DNA of 64,000 bases from the NCBI RefSeq assembly GCF_037975245.1, contig NC_092567.1, positions 21,302,376 to 21,366,375 of the forward strand. Direction: 5' to 3'. Below are positions 1 to 10,700 of this stretch, in pieces; within the stretch, counting starts at the first letter, position 1; every line of letters starts with the position of its first letter. The translations under genes and the position numbers were made by a program. The notes under the pieces were generated by a model. It ran no database searches and had not been told where the DNA came from. It saw only the letters and a list, made by a program, of their open reading frames with translations. This DNA comes from Apostichopus japonicus (Eukaryota > Echinodermata > Holothuroidea > Aspidochirotida > Stichopodidae).

Positions 1-68
<68 letters not shown>

Positions 69-152
69 TATATTAGGTAGATATATATTAGGTAGATATA
101 TATTAGATAGATATATATTAGATAGATATATTAGATAGATATATATATATAT
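1..152. repeat. GATA microsatellite grading into TATATTAGATAGA-type repeat
   Basis: About 16 perfect GATA units run from the window edge to about position 66. They are followed by degenerate copies of a 13-14 bp TA-rich unit containing TATATTAG, ending in a TA run near 150. The array continues past the left edge of the window, so its full length is unknown. Confidence 0.97.
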
Positions 153-372
153 ATTTCTATGTATATTTCACGAAAGAATGAAAATCTATTTCTTCCTTTC
201 TTTGTTTAATAGAAGTTGATCGTTGCTTATAGTTTACCATGTGTGAGACTATTGGTGAAGATCAAGTTTGTTACTTCAAGAAATAAGTGAGGTATAATGG
301 GGTGACATGTCAAATCAACCTTGCACATTATTTATTCGCTTTTTGCTTTTGTTTCTCATGAATCATATACAG

Positions 373-437
373 GGTTATTTCATCTATGTCTAAGCAGCCT
401 TTATGAAATCATTTGCTGTCGTTTAAAGAAACCAAAG
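373..437 (+). CDS. Candidate internal exon of an unidentified membrane protein
   Basis: A T-rich acceptor ending in CAG (370-372) and a textbook donor (AAAG then GTAAGT at 438) bound a 65-base exon. It is open in only one frame and encodes a hydrophobic, cysteine-containing stretch (LFHLCLSSLYEIICCRL) ending in KKPK. That looks like the end of a membrane helix followed by a basic cytoplasmic turn. It ends in phase 0, which matches the next candidate exon at 2211. I do not recognise the family. The call rests on splice consensus and phase agreement only. Confidence 0.4.
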
Positions 438-2210
438 GTAAGTTGAGTATATTTAAAAGAAACAACAAGTCTTAAGAAAGATAAAATACTTAGAAGAGCA
501 ACGCTCTGATTTTGGTCGACATTTTAATACCAAAACAGTGTAACTACAAAATTGGGTCCCAATCGATCAAATTGAGACATCCATTGATCAATCACTTAGT
601 GTTTATAGGTTATTAAAACTGGCATGCAAGTTCAATATTTTTTTTGTATCTATCGTTTTGTCTGTCCGGCATTTTCAATAATTGTGGTTTTTCTTTCTTT
701 TTGAATACCCAAACCCTGTGGCGTTATTAATGAAATATTGCCAGCAAATTTCATAGGTCTTTGTACAGCATGAACAAGTCCTTTAATTACATTTTTTATT
801 TTTTGTTTAGTATTGCTTAATAATGAATAAGTATCTCAGATCAATGTTTAAAATTGTTTCAGAAAGAAAATGTCTCATTTCTGCTTTTGATTCTTGTGTT
901 TAGTCCAAAAAAAACATTTTTTTGTTTCTGTTTTTTTATCGTTGTTTTGGAAGAAACAGGAGAGAGAATGATGATTTGGTTTGTGATTTATGCTTACTTT
1001 TATCCTTTTGTTTTGTTTTCTTATTTTTGTTGAGATTAGTCAATTTTCAGGTTTGGTGTTGGTATTTTTATTATCTGCCCTTGTAGGCCTTTTCACCATT
1101 TATTTTGAAAAAACTAAGAAAGAGACTTACCTGGCTGAAAAATTGATATTTTATGTTTGCTCTCTATTTAACTTTCTTTCTCCCGCTTTGACTGTTTGCT
1201 TTTCGGCTTTATTTAAATATTTTTTCTGAGATACAGTATGTATGCAACTGTGCAGAATATAAGTAGAGTTAGATATTGGAGAGGCTAGTAAGGTTGGAAC
1301 CCTATTCTCCCATCTCCATGTACACTACAGGATATCGTCCAGATGCTACCTGTAAAGGGAATGGTGAGGTCTTAAACTGCCTCCTCCCCCCAAACAAAAT
1401 GAGCTATTCGTACATGCTTATTCCAACATATTTCCCAGCACCATATTGTTCTTCTCAGAGGAACTTCCCCTTCCCCCACACCTCTCCCCCCACCCCACCC
1501 CTATCCCAAATTAAATCTGGGACATTTTTGGGACACTTAGTAATCGGGAACGAAATGTTGGAACCGGGGACTGTCCCCATAAATTGGGGAAGTCTGGTCA
1601 CCTTACTAAAGAGAGTTTGATTGTAGTCCCTTTCCTTGCCACTAGTTCTTCTTTCAACATCTTGCATTTACTGCACATAATTCAAGGACTATAAAGTGAC
1701 CGAAAATCTGCTAGATATCCCGCAAAGTTTCAAAACCTTTCAAAATGCATCTTAGCATTTCTTTAACAGGTTTGTATTATCTTTCTATATAGTGAACGTA
1801 AAAAAAATTCCCTTCTGTTATAAACTATTTCCCGCAGAACTTCCTAGACAGTTTTCCTTTGATGTATTTGCTTGATTTTCTTGACATTGGCCGATAAGTC
1901 AGAGTTTTGTGTAACAGTGAGAACATAAAATTCACAACCAACATAAAAAAAAAAACATAACCTAAAGGAGACATCAACCCAACTGTCACCATTACTCTGT
2001 GTGATATGGTTCTACCACCAGAGCAGTCCACAAACTTTTATCCTCATGACCCACGACCTTACCTTCCTTGACAACTGAGCCATGGCCCATCAGGTCTCAC
2101 CCCTCAAATTTGATTCTCTACCGTCCTCGTGAATCCATGTGAATTTGTCCAATCATCTATTGTGTTAACAACCATGGTACTGACATTATTTTTTTTATCT
2201 ATTTCTTCAG

Positions 2211-2303
2211 GCCCCAGATGACGGGGGACCAGTGCCTGTTCATCAACTCCCCCTCACTCCCGCTCCAAGCCCTCCTGGAATCACCTTACCTGCCCCTCAA
2301 TGA
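2211..2303 (+). CDS. Candidate last coding exon of the same unidentified gene
   Basis: A strong acceptor (T-rich tract ending in TTCTTCAG at 2210) opens a locally GC-richer block. In phase 0 it reads 30 residues beginning APDDGGPVPVHQ, a proline-rich tail, then TGA at 2301-2303. Joined to the exon at 373-437 it gives a short cytoplasmic-looking C-terminus after a hydrophobic segment. Another frame of the same block is also open for about 40 codons, so the frame is not certain. No family was recognised. The block is followed by AATAAA at 2781-2786, which could end the transcript. Confidence 0.4.
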   Translation, partial: APDDGGPVPVHQLPLTPAPSPPGITLPAPQ

Positions 2304-2661
2304 GCCACATAGGTCTCCTCTCCAGGATAGATGTTGGTCTTGGGAGATTTCTTGCTGATTTACGATGGTGGTGGTTTCCGTGTTCGGTCTACTTTGAAGA
2401 AGAAGAAAAAACACAGTCGCTCTTGTTGCAATGTACCTTTCCTGCTACACGTGCATTCATGAAGACAGTGTATTTAATTTACTGTATTACTGAGCTACAA
2501 AAGATGTTTAGTACCTTGGGAACATGTTCGTCTTTCAAAACACAGCTGAGTTAAGTAAGGCTCATCTTGTTTATTTTGTTCTGAGATGGAATATGTCATG
2601 AGTAGCCATTTGGGACAATATGCCAGTGCTATTACCACTCTATACTGTCCTCACATGTCAT

Positions 2662-2756
2662 GCTTCCAAGGACCTCGTACTGACAGTATGAACAGTTCTG
2701 AAAATTTGTCTAATAGAAATAGGATGTTCATACTGTCAGTACAAGTTCTTCGAAGC
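2662..2756. other. Long imperfect hairpin with an 18-bp perfect stem
   Basis: GTACTGACAGTATGAACA at 2677-2694 is perfectly complementary to 2725-2742 across a 30-base loop. The pairing continues outward with a few mismatches (2662-2676 with 2743-2756), giving arms of about 32 bases. It lies just upstream of AATAAA at 2781, in what may be the 3' untranslated region of the upstream gene. The shape is compatible with a small-RNA precursor or with a tiny foldback element. Confidence 0.6.
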
Positions 2757-2780
2757 TTGATGTGCAATAACAACATATTA

Positions 2781-2786
2781 AATAAA
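2781..2786 (+). terminator. Candidate polyadenylation signal AATAAA
   Basis: A canonical AATAAA sits about 480 bases after the candidate stop at 2301-2303. It is the first clear signal seen downstream of that stop. Without transcript data this is only a candidate. Confidence 0.3.
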
Positions 2787-3743
2787 ATAAGTGAACCCAC
2801 ACCTAACCATGGACCTATAGTACATTTGAGATTGCTGATCTTGCTAGTCTAGGATGCTTGATTTATCTGCTTGAGTATATTTAATTCCAAAGTCAATAAT
2901 CAGGACATTTACATAATGTTTACTGAATATCCCAAAGCTCACAGAGGTCAACAGTTTATGAATTAAAGTTGTGACCTGTTTATTCCAGAAAATCAGGGGA
3001 CATGATACCCACCAACCCCCCAGCAATGTTGATGTCAACACTAATACCTACACTATGTTTAAAGGAAGGCATTTTGAGGGTCTCATTGGTTCTGGGGTTC
3101 TATGTTTCAAGGATGTTGGTCTAATGCCTAAGTTTAGAACACCTTTCAGAAACAAGTATTTGTCCAAGATAATAATCCAATTTAAAAAAAAAATTAGAAA
3201 ACTCAAAGGTAACTGGACGTTCTATTATTCATCACTAAGTACGACATAATTCCGTTCATGTATTAGAACCAGCTGTGAAATTATTCAATGATCTGGGTTA
3301 TCTCTGAGCGATGAAAGAGAATTATGTTTGTAGTTATGAACAATCACAGCTAAGGATCAAGTTGTCTCTATAACCAGTAAATCAAACAGGCAAATTGAAA
3401 TATTTCAGTGCCTTTTTGCAAACTGAGGCATACTCATACAATACTCATACAATCTGTGTGCATTTCCGTGGACACTTTTAATCCGGGACGGCACATGAAG
3501 TCATGGACGACCCCCGGAAATCAGGGTGTCTGGTCACCTTAATATAAAGTAAAAGTTAAGTTAAGTAAATGCATTCATTGACATAGACAGCTAGGCTGTT
3601 TTTTTTTTTAAATGTTTTGGTTTTTGGGGCTTTGGTTTTTTTTTAAACTAATAGTATCAGACACAGTAGGCTGGCATTGAACAGGGAATACTTTATCAGG
3701 TATCTCATAGCAAAATGTTTAAATTGCTATACAAGTGAAAAAA

Positions 3744-4170
3744 TGTATAGCAGTTTTTGTACACAGAGAAACCATAGTATTTTATAGGAGATGACAGTTG
3801 AGAGGATTCAAAACTGCTACCAAAAAATGTTCAGATTGCTATACAATACACATACAATCTGGGGACATTTCTGTGGACACTTTTAACCCGGGCACAGCTC
3901 TTGAAATCCAGCAGTTTCTGTAGACAGGAACCATAGTATTTTATGGGAGATGACAGTTCAGAGGATTCCAAACTGCTGCACAAAATGTTCAGATTGCTAT
4001 ACAATACACATACAATGTGGGGACATTTCTGTGGACACTTTAATCCGGGGACAGCACTTGGAATCCAGGAGGGTTTCTGTAGACAGGAACCATAGTCTTT
4101 TATAGGAGATGAAAGTTCAGAGGATTCAAAACTGCTACACAAAATTTGAAGACTAAATTATTCCCTGTGT
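3744..4170 (+). repeat. Tandem repeat of about 158 bp, member of a dispersed family
   Basis: The phrase ATTGCTATACAATACACATA starts at 3835 and again at 3993, so the unit is 158 bp. There are two good copies and a partial one to the left (from about 3744). Each carries a block reading CATAGTATTTTATGGGAGAT and ends near AAACTGCTACACAAAAT. Single diverged copies occur at about 23893-24000 (minus), 25630-25735, 37168-37275 and 57261-57355. Confidence 0.8.
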
Positions 4171-5164
4171 GTATCCATGGCAATAATGATGATCTATGAG
4201 ATCAGTTCTTCCTTAAATACTTTTTTGTTTCATTTTTCATATTTTACTAAGATCATAAATAAATTTCATTCTGTGAATAATCATGTCAAAATTTGAAAAA
4301 TACAAAAACTTACAAAATAACCAGAAAATTTACTTTGAATTTGTTTATTTTATTTTTTTTTTCATATCTTTCTATAAATAATAAAATTTGTTTTATTCTT
4401 GAATTATAATGGAGGTTTTAGGGGTTACCTTGCTCAGTGGAAAGTTTTTTCATGGATAGCTACCTTCTTCATGAATTGCCAGTGACATTTTCATATTGGT
4501 GAGCTTGAGCTACATTCTGATATAATTTCCGAAAGTCCCAAACGATGATGTGTTTGTTGTCGAGTTAATACTTTGTGAAAACTACAGGGAAGGAGGCCCA
4601 GTCAGATTAGTAGAGGCTTTACCCACTTCACCGATCCTGTCATTCACTGAACATAACTTTATCATTTGACACTTAAATGAAATTTAGTCAAAAGATATGA
4701 AAAGAGGGCTGGCATAAACAAGGGGAGAAACCAAATATCAACCCTTGTCCCCTCCTCCAATTTGTTATTATAAATTATTAATCTGTTATTAAAATTCATT
4801 GTTTTTACAAATTGGTTAATTTGTTATTACAAATTATTAATCTGTTGTTAGAAAACATTAGCTTTATTTGTTATTACAAATAATTTATTTGTTATTACAA
4901 ATTATTGACTTGTTTTTAAAAGAATTCTTAACTCGTTATACCAAATTGTTAACTTGTAATCTGAAATAAACTTATTTCAAATTAATAATGGCCTAAGTGT
5001 AGACAGTAACAGAAAGAAACTAGCGCCCTCTGTCTTCCAGTCTTGCTCAGTATGTTCAACAAAGTATTCTGTTATCTGGATTTTCTTTAATTATTTATTA
5101 ATTATTTGCAATGAACACATCCAATGTCAAATATAGTAAAGTATTAGTTAATGGCATCTAAACT

Positions 5165-5513
5165 TGGAAAGGGTGTGAAGAAACGTCTCATGCCGGTAAT
5201 CTGACCTAGTTTCGAATGAGGTGTAACATAAGTGTTAGACACCACCATTGATCCCAGAAGATACACACACAGCTTGCTCCCGTCGGTAATTAGACACTAG
5301 TGTACAGTCAATACATACAGCTACGGTCAATACCCACAACACAGTGTACATAGCAGCGTGGACATCTCAGGTCTAGACAAAGGATAAGGTATCATGTTTC
5401 AACACTGTCTGCATTTTGTAGCGACAAGAAGAAAACGTCACTTGCAAGCAACGGAAAGTTAACTTTTTCAGAGCGCAGCACGCGGGTTGTGGCAAGTCTT
5501 CAATGCCTTTTAA
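5165..5513 (+). mobile_element. MITE with TTAA-type ends, copy 1
   Basis: This 349-bp segment matches, in inverted orientation, the element at 34450-34821 over its whole length. Its right end is AATGCCTTTTAA at 5513 and its left end begins GGAAAGGGTGTGAAGA. Compared with the other copy, the termini form imperfect inverted repeats (TTAAAGG..TGAAGACT) with TTAA at the outside. TTAA target sites are typical of piggyBac and Kolobok-type DNA transposons; which one is involved is not determined. No coding capacity was seen, so it is non-autonomous. Confidence 0.7.
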
Positions 5514-7136
5514 GCAATATTTTTAATTCCACCATTTTATCTCAATATTCGACTTGTTTTAAAAAATTCTTTACTATTCCAAAATCGCAAAATCATAACT
5601 ATTTTCCAAAACAAAAAGATTTTCGAAGTATTTTGACAATTTTACTACAATTCTAAACTTCAACTATGTTATATCAAACTTTTCACTATATACTGTCAAG
5701 ACAGTATTTTTACTTGATATTGAAATATCGACTTTTACATTAAACCTATTCTCTAATATTGGCTTTTTTATATATCGATATTTCGACTTGATCCTGAACA
5801 AAATTCATATCAAAGTTTAGCTATTTATCTCTATTCATCTGGGGTCAGTATTTAAATAAACTAATGAGGTAGTGTGAACAGACCGGTATGAATGTTGTAA
5901 GAAGGCCGGTGAATTAAAATGCACAAAACCACTCGTTTCAGACACCAACAAATGACTTCGTTAGCTGATATAACAAACAGATAGGACTTTTGCACTTTTA
6001 AAACAAACGATTTTTTCGGTACCATTATATAAGTTGGTGATTTCATCCGAAGAAGTAATATCACCCATACCACTATAAACAAAACGGCTTGCCATAATCT
6101 TGCTAAAAATCAGCTGGCGGGAAGAAGCACACGACCAAATTTCGAATGTGCGCTAGGGACACATTAGCACTGTCTACAGCTCACGAACATTACAACTTAC
6201 TACACAAGTGTTTTGGCGTGTTGATTACACAGTAAACCACCTCATGCATGGTTTAATGTCGAAAATACCGCGCTTGGTAATAACGTAATATGGATAAAAG
6301 GCTTTACGCATTACCGTCAGGTTGGTAGTTATTGGTAATTTTATTTAGAATCACAAACTTTTGAGGGAAAATGTGACGAGTAACAACCGCTTAGCCAAAA
6401 TAGTAGACCTAGCCAATTTCCACTTTGGCTTAGGCCACCCTAGTATAAACACAACATAACAGTTACGAGGCCTAACTAGTCCTAGCCTAAGCCGAGACCA
6501 GGCCTACGAATCGATGAAGTATTAATGTGTATCATATGTGCGAATTAAGATTGAAGTTCGAAAGTTGGCCAAGTCTAATACTAAGCCTAAACTAGCTGTA
6601 GTACTATGACTAGTATGACTGTGAGGGAGTTTATATACAATACCCTGAATAGCAACTAGGCCTAGGCTAAACACATTCTCTTACTTGTCTTAGTCTTCTG
6701 AATCTTACACAACAAATTGCAGGTAGGGCCTAGGCTTGAGTATGGGCCAGCATACTCAAACAAAAAAGATGACTATTAAGTAACATCTAACGTGTGACCC
6801 CTAAACTAAGCCTACATTAGGTGTAAACTCTACGCTATAAACAGCTTACTCCAAACTTTTTGCCAAAGTAACTTAAACCACAGTTGAATCAAAACTTACC
6901 TTAAGTTAGACATACTTCCCTAGGCCATAGACGTGTGAAATTATGGCCTATAGGCCTAGGCTAGCCTTTGTAAGGTTTCTAATTATGATTCTACCCAGGA
7001 TTTATGTGACTTATATATATATATTTCTTACAGATGCTGCAGGCTAAGTTAACTCCCAACAGGTCAAGAAACATTCATCATCTGGATTCAAAAAAAAAAA
7101 ATCGTCCTCCATGAATAATTTCTAACTGATGAATAT

Positions 7137-7725
7137 ATGAACCACATCCAAGCAGTTTTTTATTTGGAAGCAAAAATGTCAGTACTTCCTCACATTTCCC
7201 CATGTCCAAATCTCTCATATATCTGTAAGCCTCTGAGCTGTCTAACTTATACCTGTCCAGTCCTGACTAGGAGACTAGGCTATCAACAGGTTTGTTCCAA
7301 ACAATTGAATTTGAGAATGTCAGTCAATGTACCTGCAGTACATCATAAGCTTTTCAACTCTTTTCAAAGAAGTTGGAACGATACGAGTGGTGACGGATTG
7401 AGCAATGTAGTAGTAAAGACTAGAAGGCAAATTGACTGTCAGAATTGTATACTTTGGAAACACAAGACTAAAGCATGGAGGAGATTTTCATCGAAAGCAA
7501 CCCCACCAGATTTAGACCTGACAAGCAAGGAGGTATCGATGGAAGAGTGCCTTGTTCCATCAACTTCTGACATTAAAACTTTCCTGAAGAAGAGGAGATA
7601 TGATCTCAAAGAAGGCTTTGTCTGCTTTGAGATCGATTGCCAGTTTTGTAACTATCTGAAAGACCCTAAACTTAGAAATCCACCGCAGACTGAAGGCAAA
7701 AGTGTCTATGTCAACAAAATTTCAG
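7137..7725 (+). CDS. TWNK: TWNK exon 1 (coding): presequence and start of primase-like region
   Basis: Residues 1-197, ending in phase 1 at TTTCAG followed by GTATTT. Residues 140-197 align with the human N-terminal region ([17 protein letters not shown] matching TEIRQYLRGHGIPFQDG). Cysteines C168 and C171 form a CxxC that human Twinkle lacks. A similar DCQNC occurs at 100-104. The start Met is uncertain (7137 or 7176). Confidence 0.85.
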
Positions 7726-10700
7726 GTATTTTCAGATTTGTACTTTATTTTATTTCATTTTATTTTATTGTTTTCTTGAAATCTTTGTATATACACCTAG
7801 TAGAGTTTGAAACGTAGACGGCTGTACTGGTCATCCTTCCTTGCCTCCCCAACCTACAAAAAGTAGTTCTATTGAAATACGGTAAGATTTGTAGAAGTGT
7901 TTCTTGCTGCAAAGAGCAATATGAAAACCCTCCCCCCCCCCCCACCCTCACAATTTTTGTCTCTTTGTCCTTCTAGCATGTTTTATTATGTGAGTCTTAT
8001 ACAACATACTGTACTACTTGAGAAGACTAGGACTTTCTGCTTTATATTTACTCTTTAATCTAATGGGAACCTTATATAAGGCTTCAAAATATTCTTGCCC
8101 TGATACGTCCCTTGCAAACCCCCAGCCTTCAGCTCACGAGTAAAGCACCATCGCTCGGCCCATTTTCAGTATTTTCCAAGATAATATTTTTTTGCCCCAG
8201 TTACTGATAGTTTCGATATTTAAGTACTGTCAACTTCCCTCCTCAACACCCTAATACAACCCTGGGTCATCCCTGACTGACAGAGCACCTCTCCCGTTCT
8301 CACGTTACCCTTACATTACCCATACCTTACCTTGATCTTCATATGTTACCTTCACAGGCCATTCCATGTGTGAATGCGGTCGGATCAAAGGGTCGTGGAC
8401 CCAGACCAAGGACTCCCTATCAGCACTCAAACAGAGGCGAAGTGCTTACTACGTAAACGTCATTGAAACGGCAATCCGGGCAAACAAGCAGAGCGGGGCG
8501 TCCACTGCTGGAATCAATACAACTGGCAGTGCATTGTGGGAGGAAGCTGTGCATCTCTCAGATGTCTCTCGGGGAGTCTACGAACAAGTGCAAGAAAAAT
8601 TCGATATTCCTGTGAGTGTGCCAGAATATCTGAGAATTTAATGTGTGTGTTTTCCCCAGACAGGGCATTTTTTATTTTTTTAAATCTCAAATTGCCAAAT
8701 ATGACTTGAAATTAATGATGTTTAGTTTTCATACATTTAACAATCAAATTACAAAGTTTCTTTTTATTCTAGCCATGGATACCCTCGCGATGCCTTGTAG
8801 ACAGAAATTACTCGTTTAAAGGTAGTCAGTTTAGGCCCCAAATTATAGCACTCTATTATTGCAAAAAGTTATCAAAAAGTACTTTCCTGGAGGTATTTAC
8901 TCTCCAAATTGTTTTCAGAAATGTTTAAGGAATACACAAGATACCTGAATGTCCTAGTGAGGAAAATTTCCTTGAAGGTTGTAATGAAAACAGTTTAAGA
9001 ATTTTGACCAAAGGTGACCATATTTGAATATCTAGCATATTTGGGGCCCATACAGCACACCTTTAATGTCCATTCTTGCAAAAATCTTCCGAGTCACTAT
9101 AACTTTTTGTTAGTGGACATTAGTGTAGGTTGTTAACAAAGTTTGAATATATATCTAAGATGTAGCATACCTGGATTATTTCCATAGTACCATAAATAAT
9201 TCTAATCTAGCAATATCCGAACCAGATAGCAATTTTAACATACATCATTCGATTTACTGAACTTGTAGTATTGTATGGTTTCTATAGTTCCATTTACATT
9301 CTAACTCAGTTGCAACACAAAGTAGTACAAAATTACCGCAAAGTAAAACGTTTTATCGCATTACATTATATCATCGTAGGAATTTTCCTTTTTTACGGTC
9401 TGTTAAAAACTGCACCCTATAGCATACCAAACTGATTTAGCCAGACTGTTTTTTTGTGTTTGGTTCCAATTTTGTCTAAATATATCAAGAAGACAAACTA
9501 AAAGAAAACAATTTTTGTTCATATCACTGCTTGATTTGCTTAGATCCATACAGGTTTGGCCTTGAGCTACTGTACGTAAGCCTTAAATGGAAATTGCGCC
9601 CTATATCATCTTTGTGGTGAGCTATGATTGGGTACCAATTAGAAGTCTTCAAATTGCATTCTGGTTTTATTCATTTCACAGGGAATTTCTCAAGATACCT
9701 TTGATTTCTTCAACGTCAGATTCAATCGTAAGAGGTCGACTTTGCTCTTTCCCAACTACAGTCTCCAACAGAGACTCGTCGGCTTCCATGCAGTCACCGC
9801 TAAGTCAAAGATAATCTCAAGAGAATCCCCAGACTCTGAAGAAGATCAGAAATACACCAAGAGAATAATAAATATATCTTCGGAGTTTCATCCAAAGTAA
9901 GTAACGGCTCATCTGGGGTGGTTTATAGTTAAAGTGAAGCAATAAAGAAGAATCGCTTGATGATACCAAAATTCAGGAATCCTCTAAACCTGGGGTGGGC
10001 AGCCTATGGCCCGCAAACCACATGCGGCCCGCCAGTGATTTATTTGTGGCCCGTGAGAAGTCTCAAGACGAGAGAAAAAATTAATCTATTTTACATCATC
10101 ACAAGAAATGAGCTAGCTGCTTAGAATTTATCGGCACTAATGATACTGTCTGGTAGGCCTATTATCCTCATTAAGTAACAACTGAACTGAATTGACATGT
10201 TTTTTTGAAAAAAGATTAAGTACACACACCTATTGCTTGAAAGTCCTCGGAATCAAAGGTTTGAAATCAACAGCAGGTCGTTGGTTAGGTGCAGCCCAGT
10301 CAAGTTTTCACTCCTTATATCTAGCCCATTCATTCAAAAAGGTTGCCCACCCCTGGTCTAAACTGAGCCCACATCAGTGTGTCAGTATGACCAACTTTCG
10401 CACAAAAGATTCTTTCAAAGCTTACTCTATTTATGAAAGTAACTATGCAACAAAGGTCGAAAGAAATTCATACACCTCATATTAATTCTGAAAGCAAGGT
10501 CAGTGTTTTGACCGTTTTAACTTTGTTAACCAATTTGACAGTCATAAGTCAAGTCTGATTAATCCTATTGTGAAAGAACATTTTTTTAGTTTTTCAAAAC
10601 TCCATTCAAATCAAGAAGATGATTCTTCTTTGTTTAGAAACGTGTGCCAGAAACACATGCCAACTTCCCAAGATACTGTTCCAGGTTTGCATTTTGGTTA

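Larger units (their letters stand above)
2304..7033. other. Intergenic region between the unidentified gene and TWNK
   Basis: No convincing coding exon was seen. The region contains a hairpin (2662-2756), a dispersed repeat and its tandem amplification (about 3430-4170), and short AATTTGTTATTACAAAT-like palindromic runs near 4755-4960. It also holds a TTAA-flanked MITE (5165-5513). From about 6400 to 7000 it is rich in TAGGCCTA-type words. Open frames here are short and lack family resemblance. Confidence 0.7.

Noticed and set aside
1276-1620. 114-codon plus-strand frame
   Set aside because: Contains a piece of the dispersed GGTCACC-type repeat also seen near 3440-3545 (GGGACATT, GGACACTT, TCTGGTCACCTTA), so repeat-derived.
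3831-4142. 103-codon minus-strand frame with an internal peptide repeat
   Set aside because: The repeat reflects the 158-bp tandem DNA repeat, not a protein.
7034-7116. ATG immediately after a good acceptor as the TWNK start
   Set aside because: It is out of frame with the Twinkle coding sequence and reaches a stop after about 27 codons. It could be an upstream open frame.
8763-8830. Acceptor TTATTCTAG near 8772 as the next TWNK exon
   Set aside because: The following sequence reaches stops quickly and does not match the family, while 9682-9896 fits in phase and sequence.
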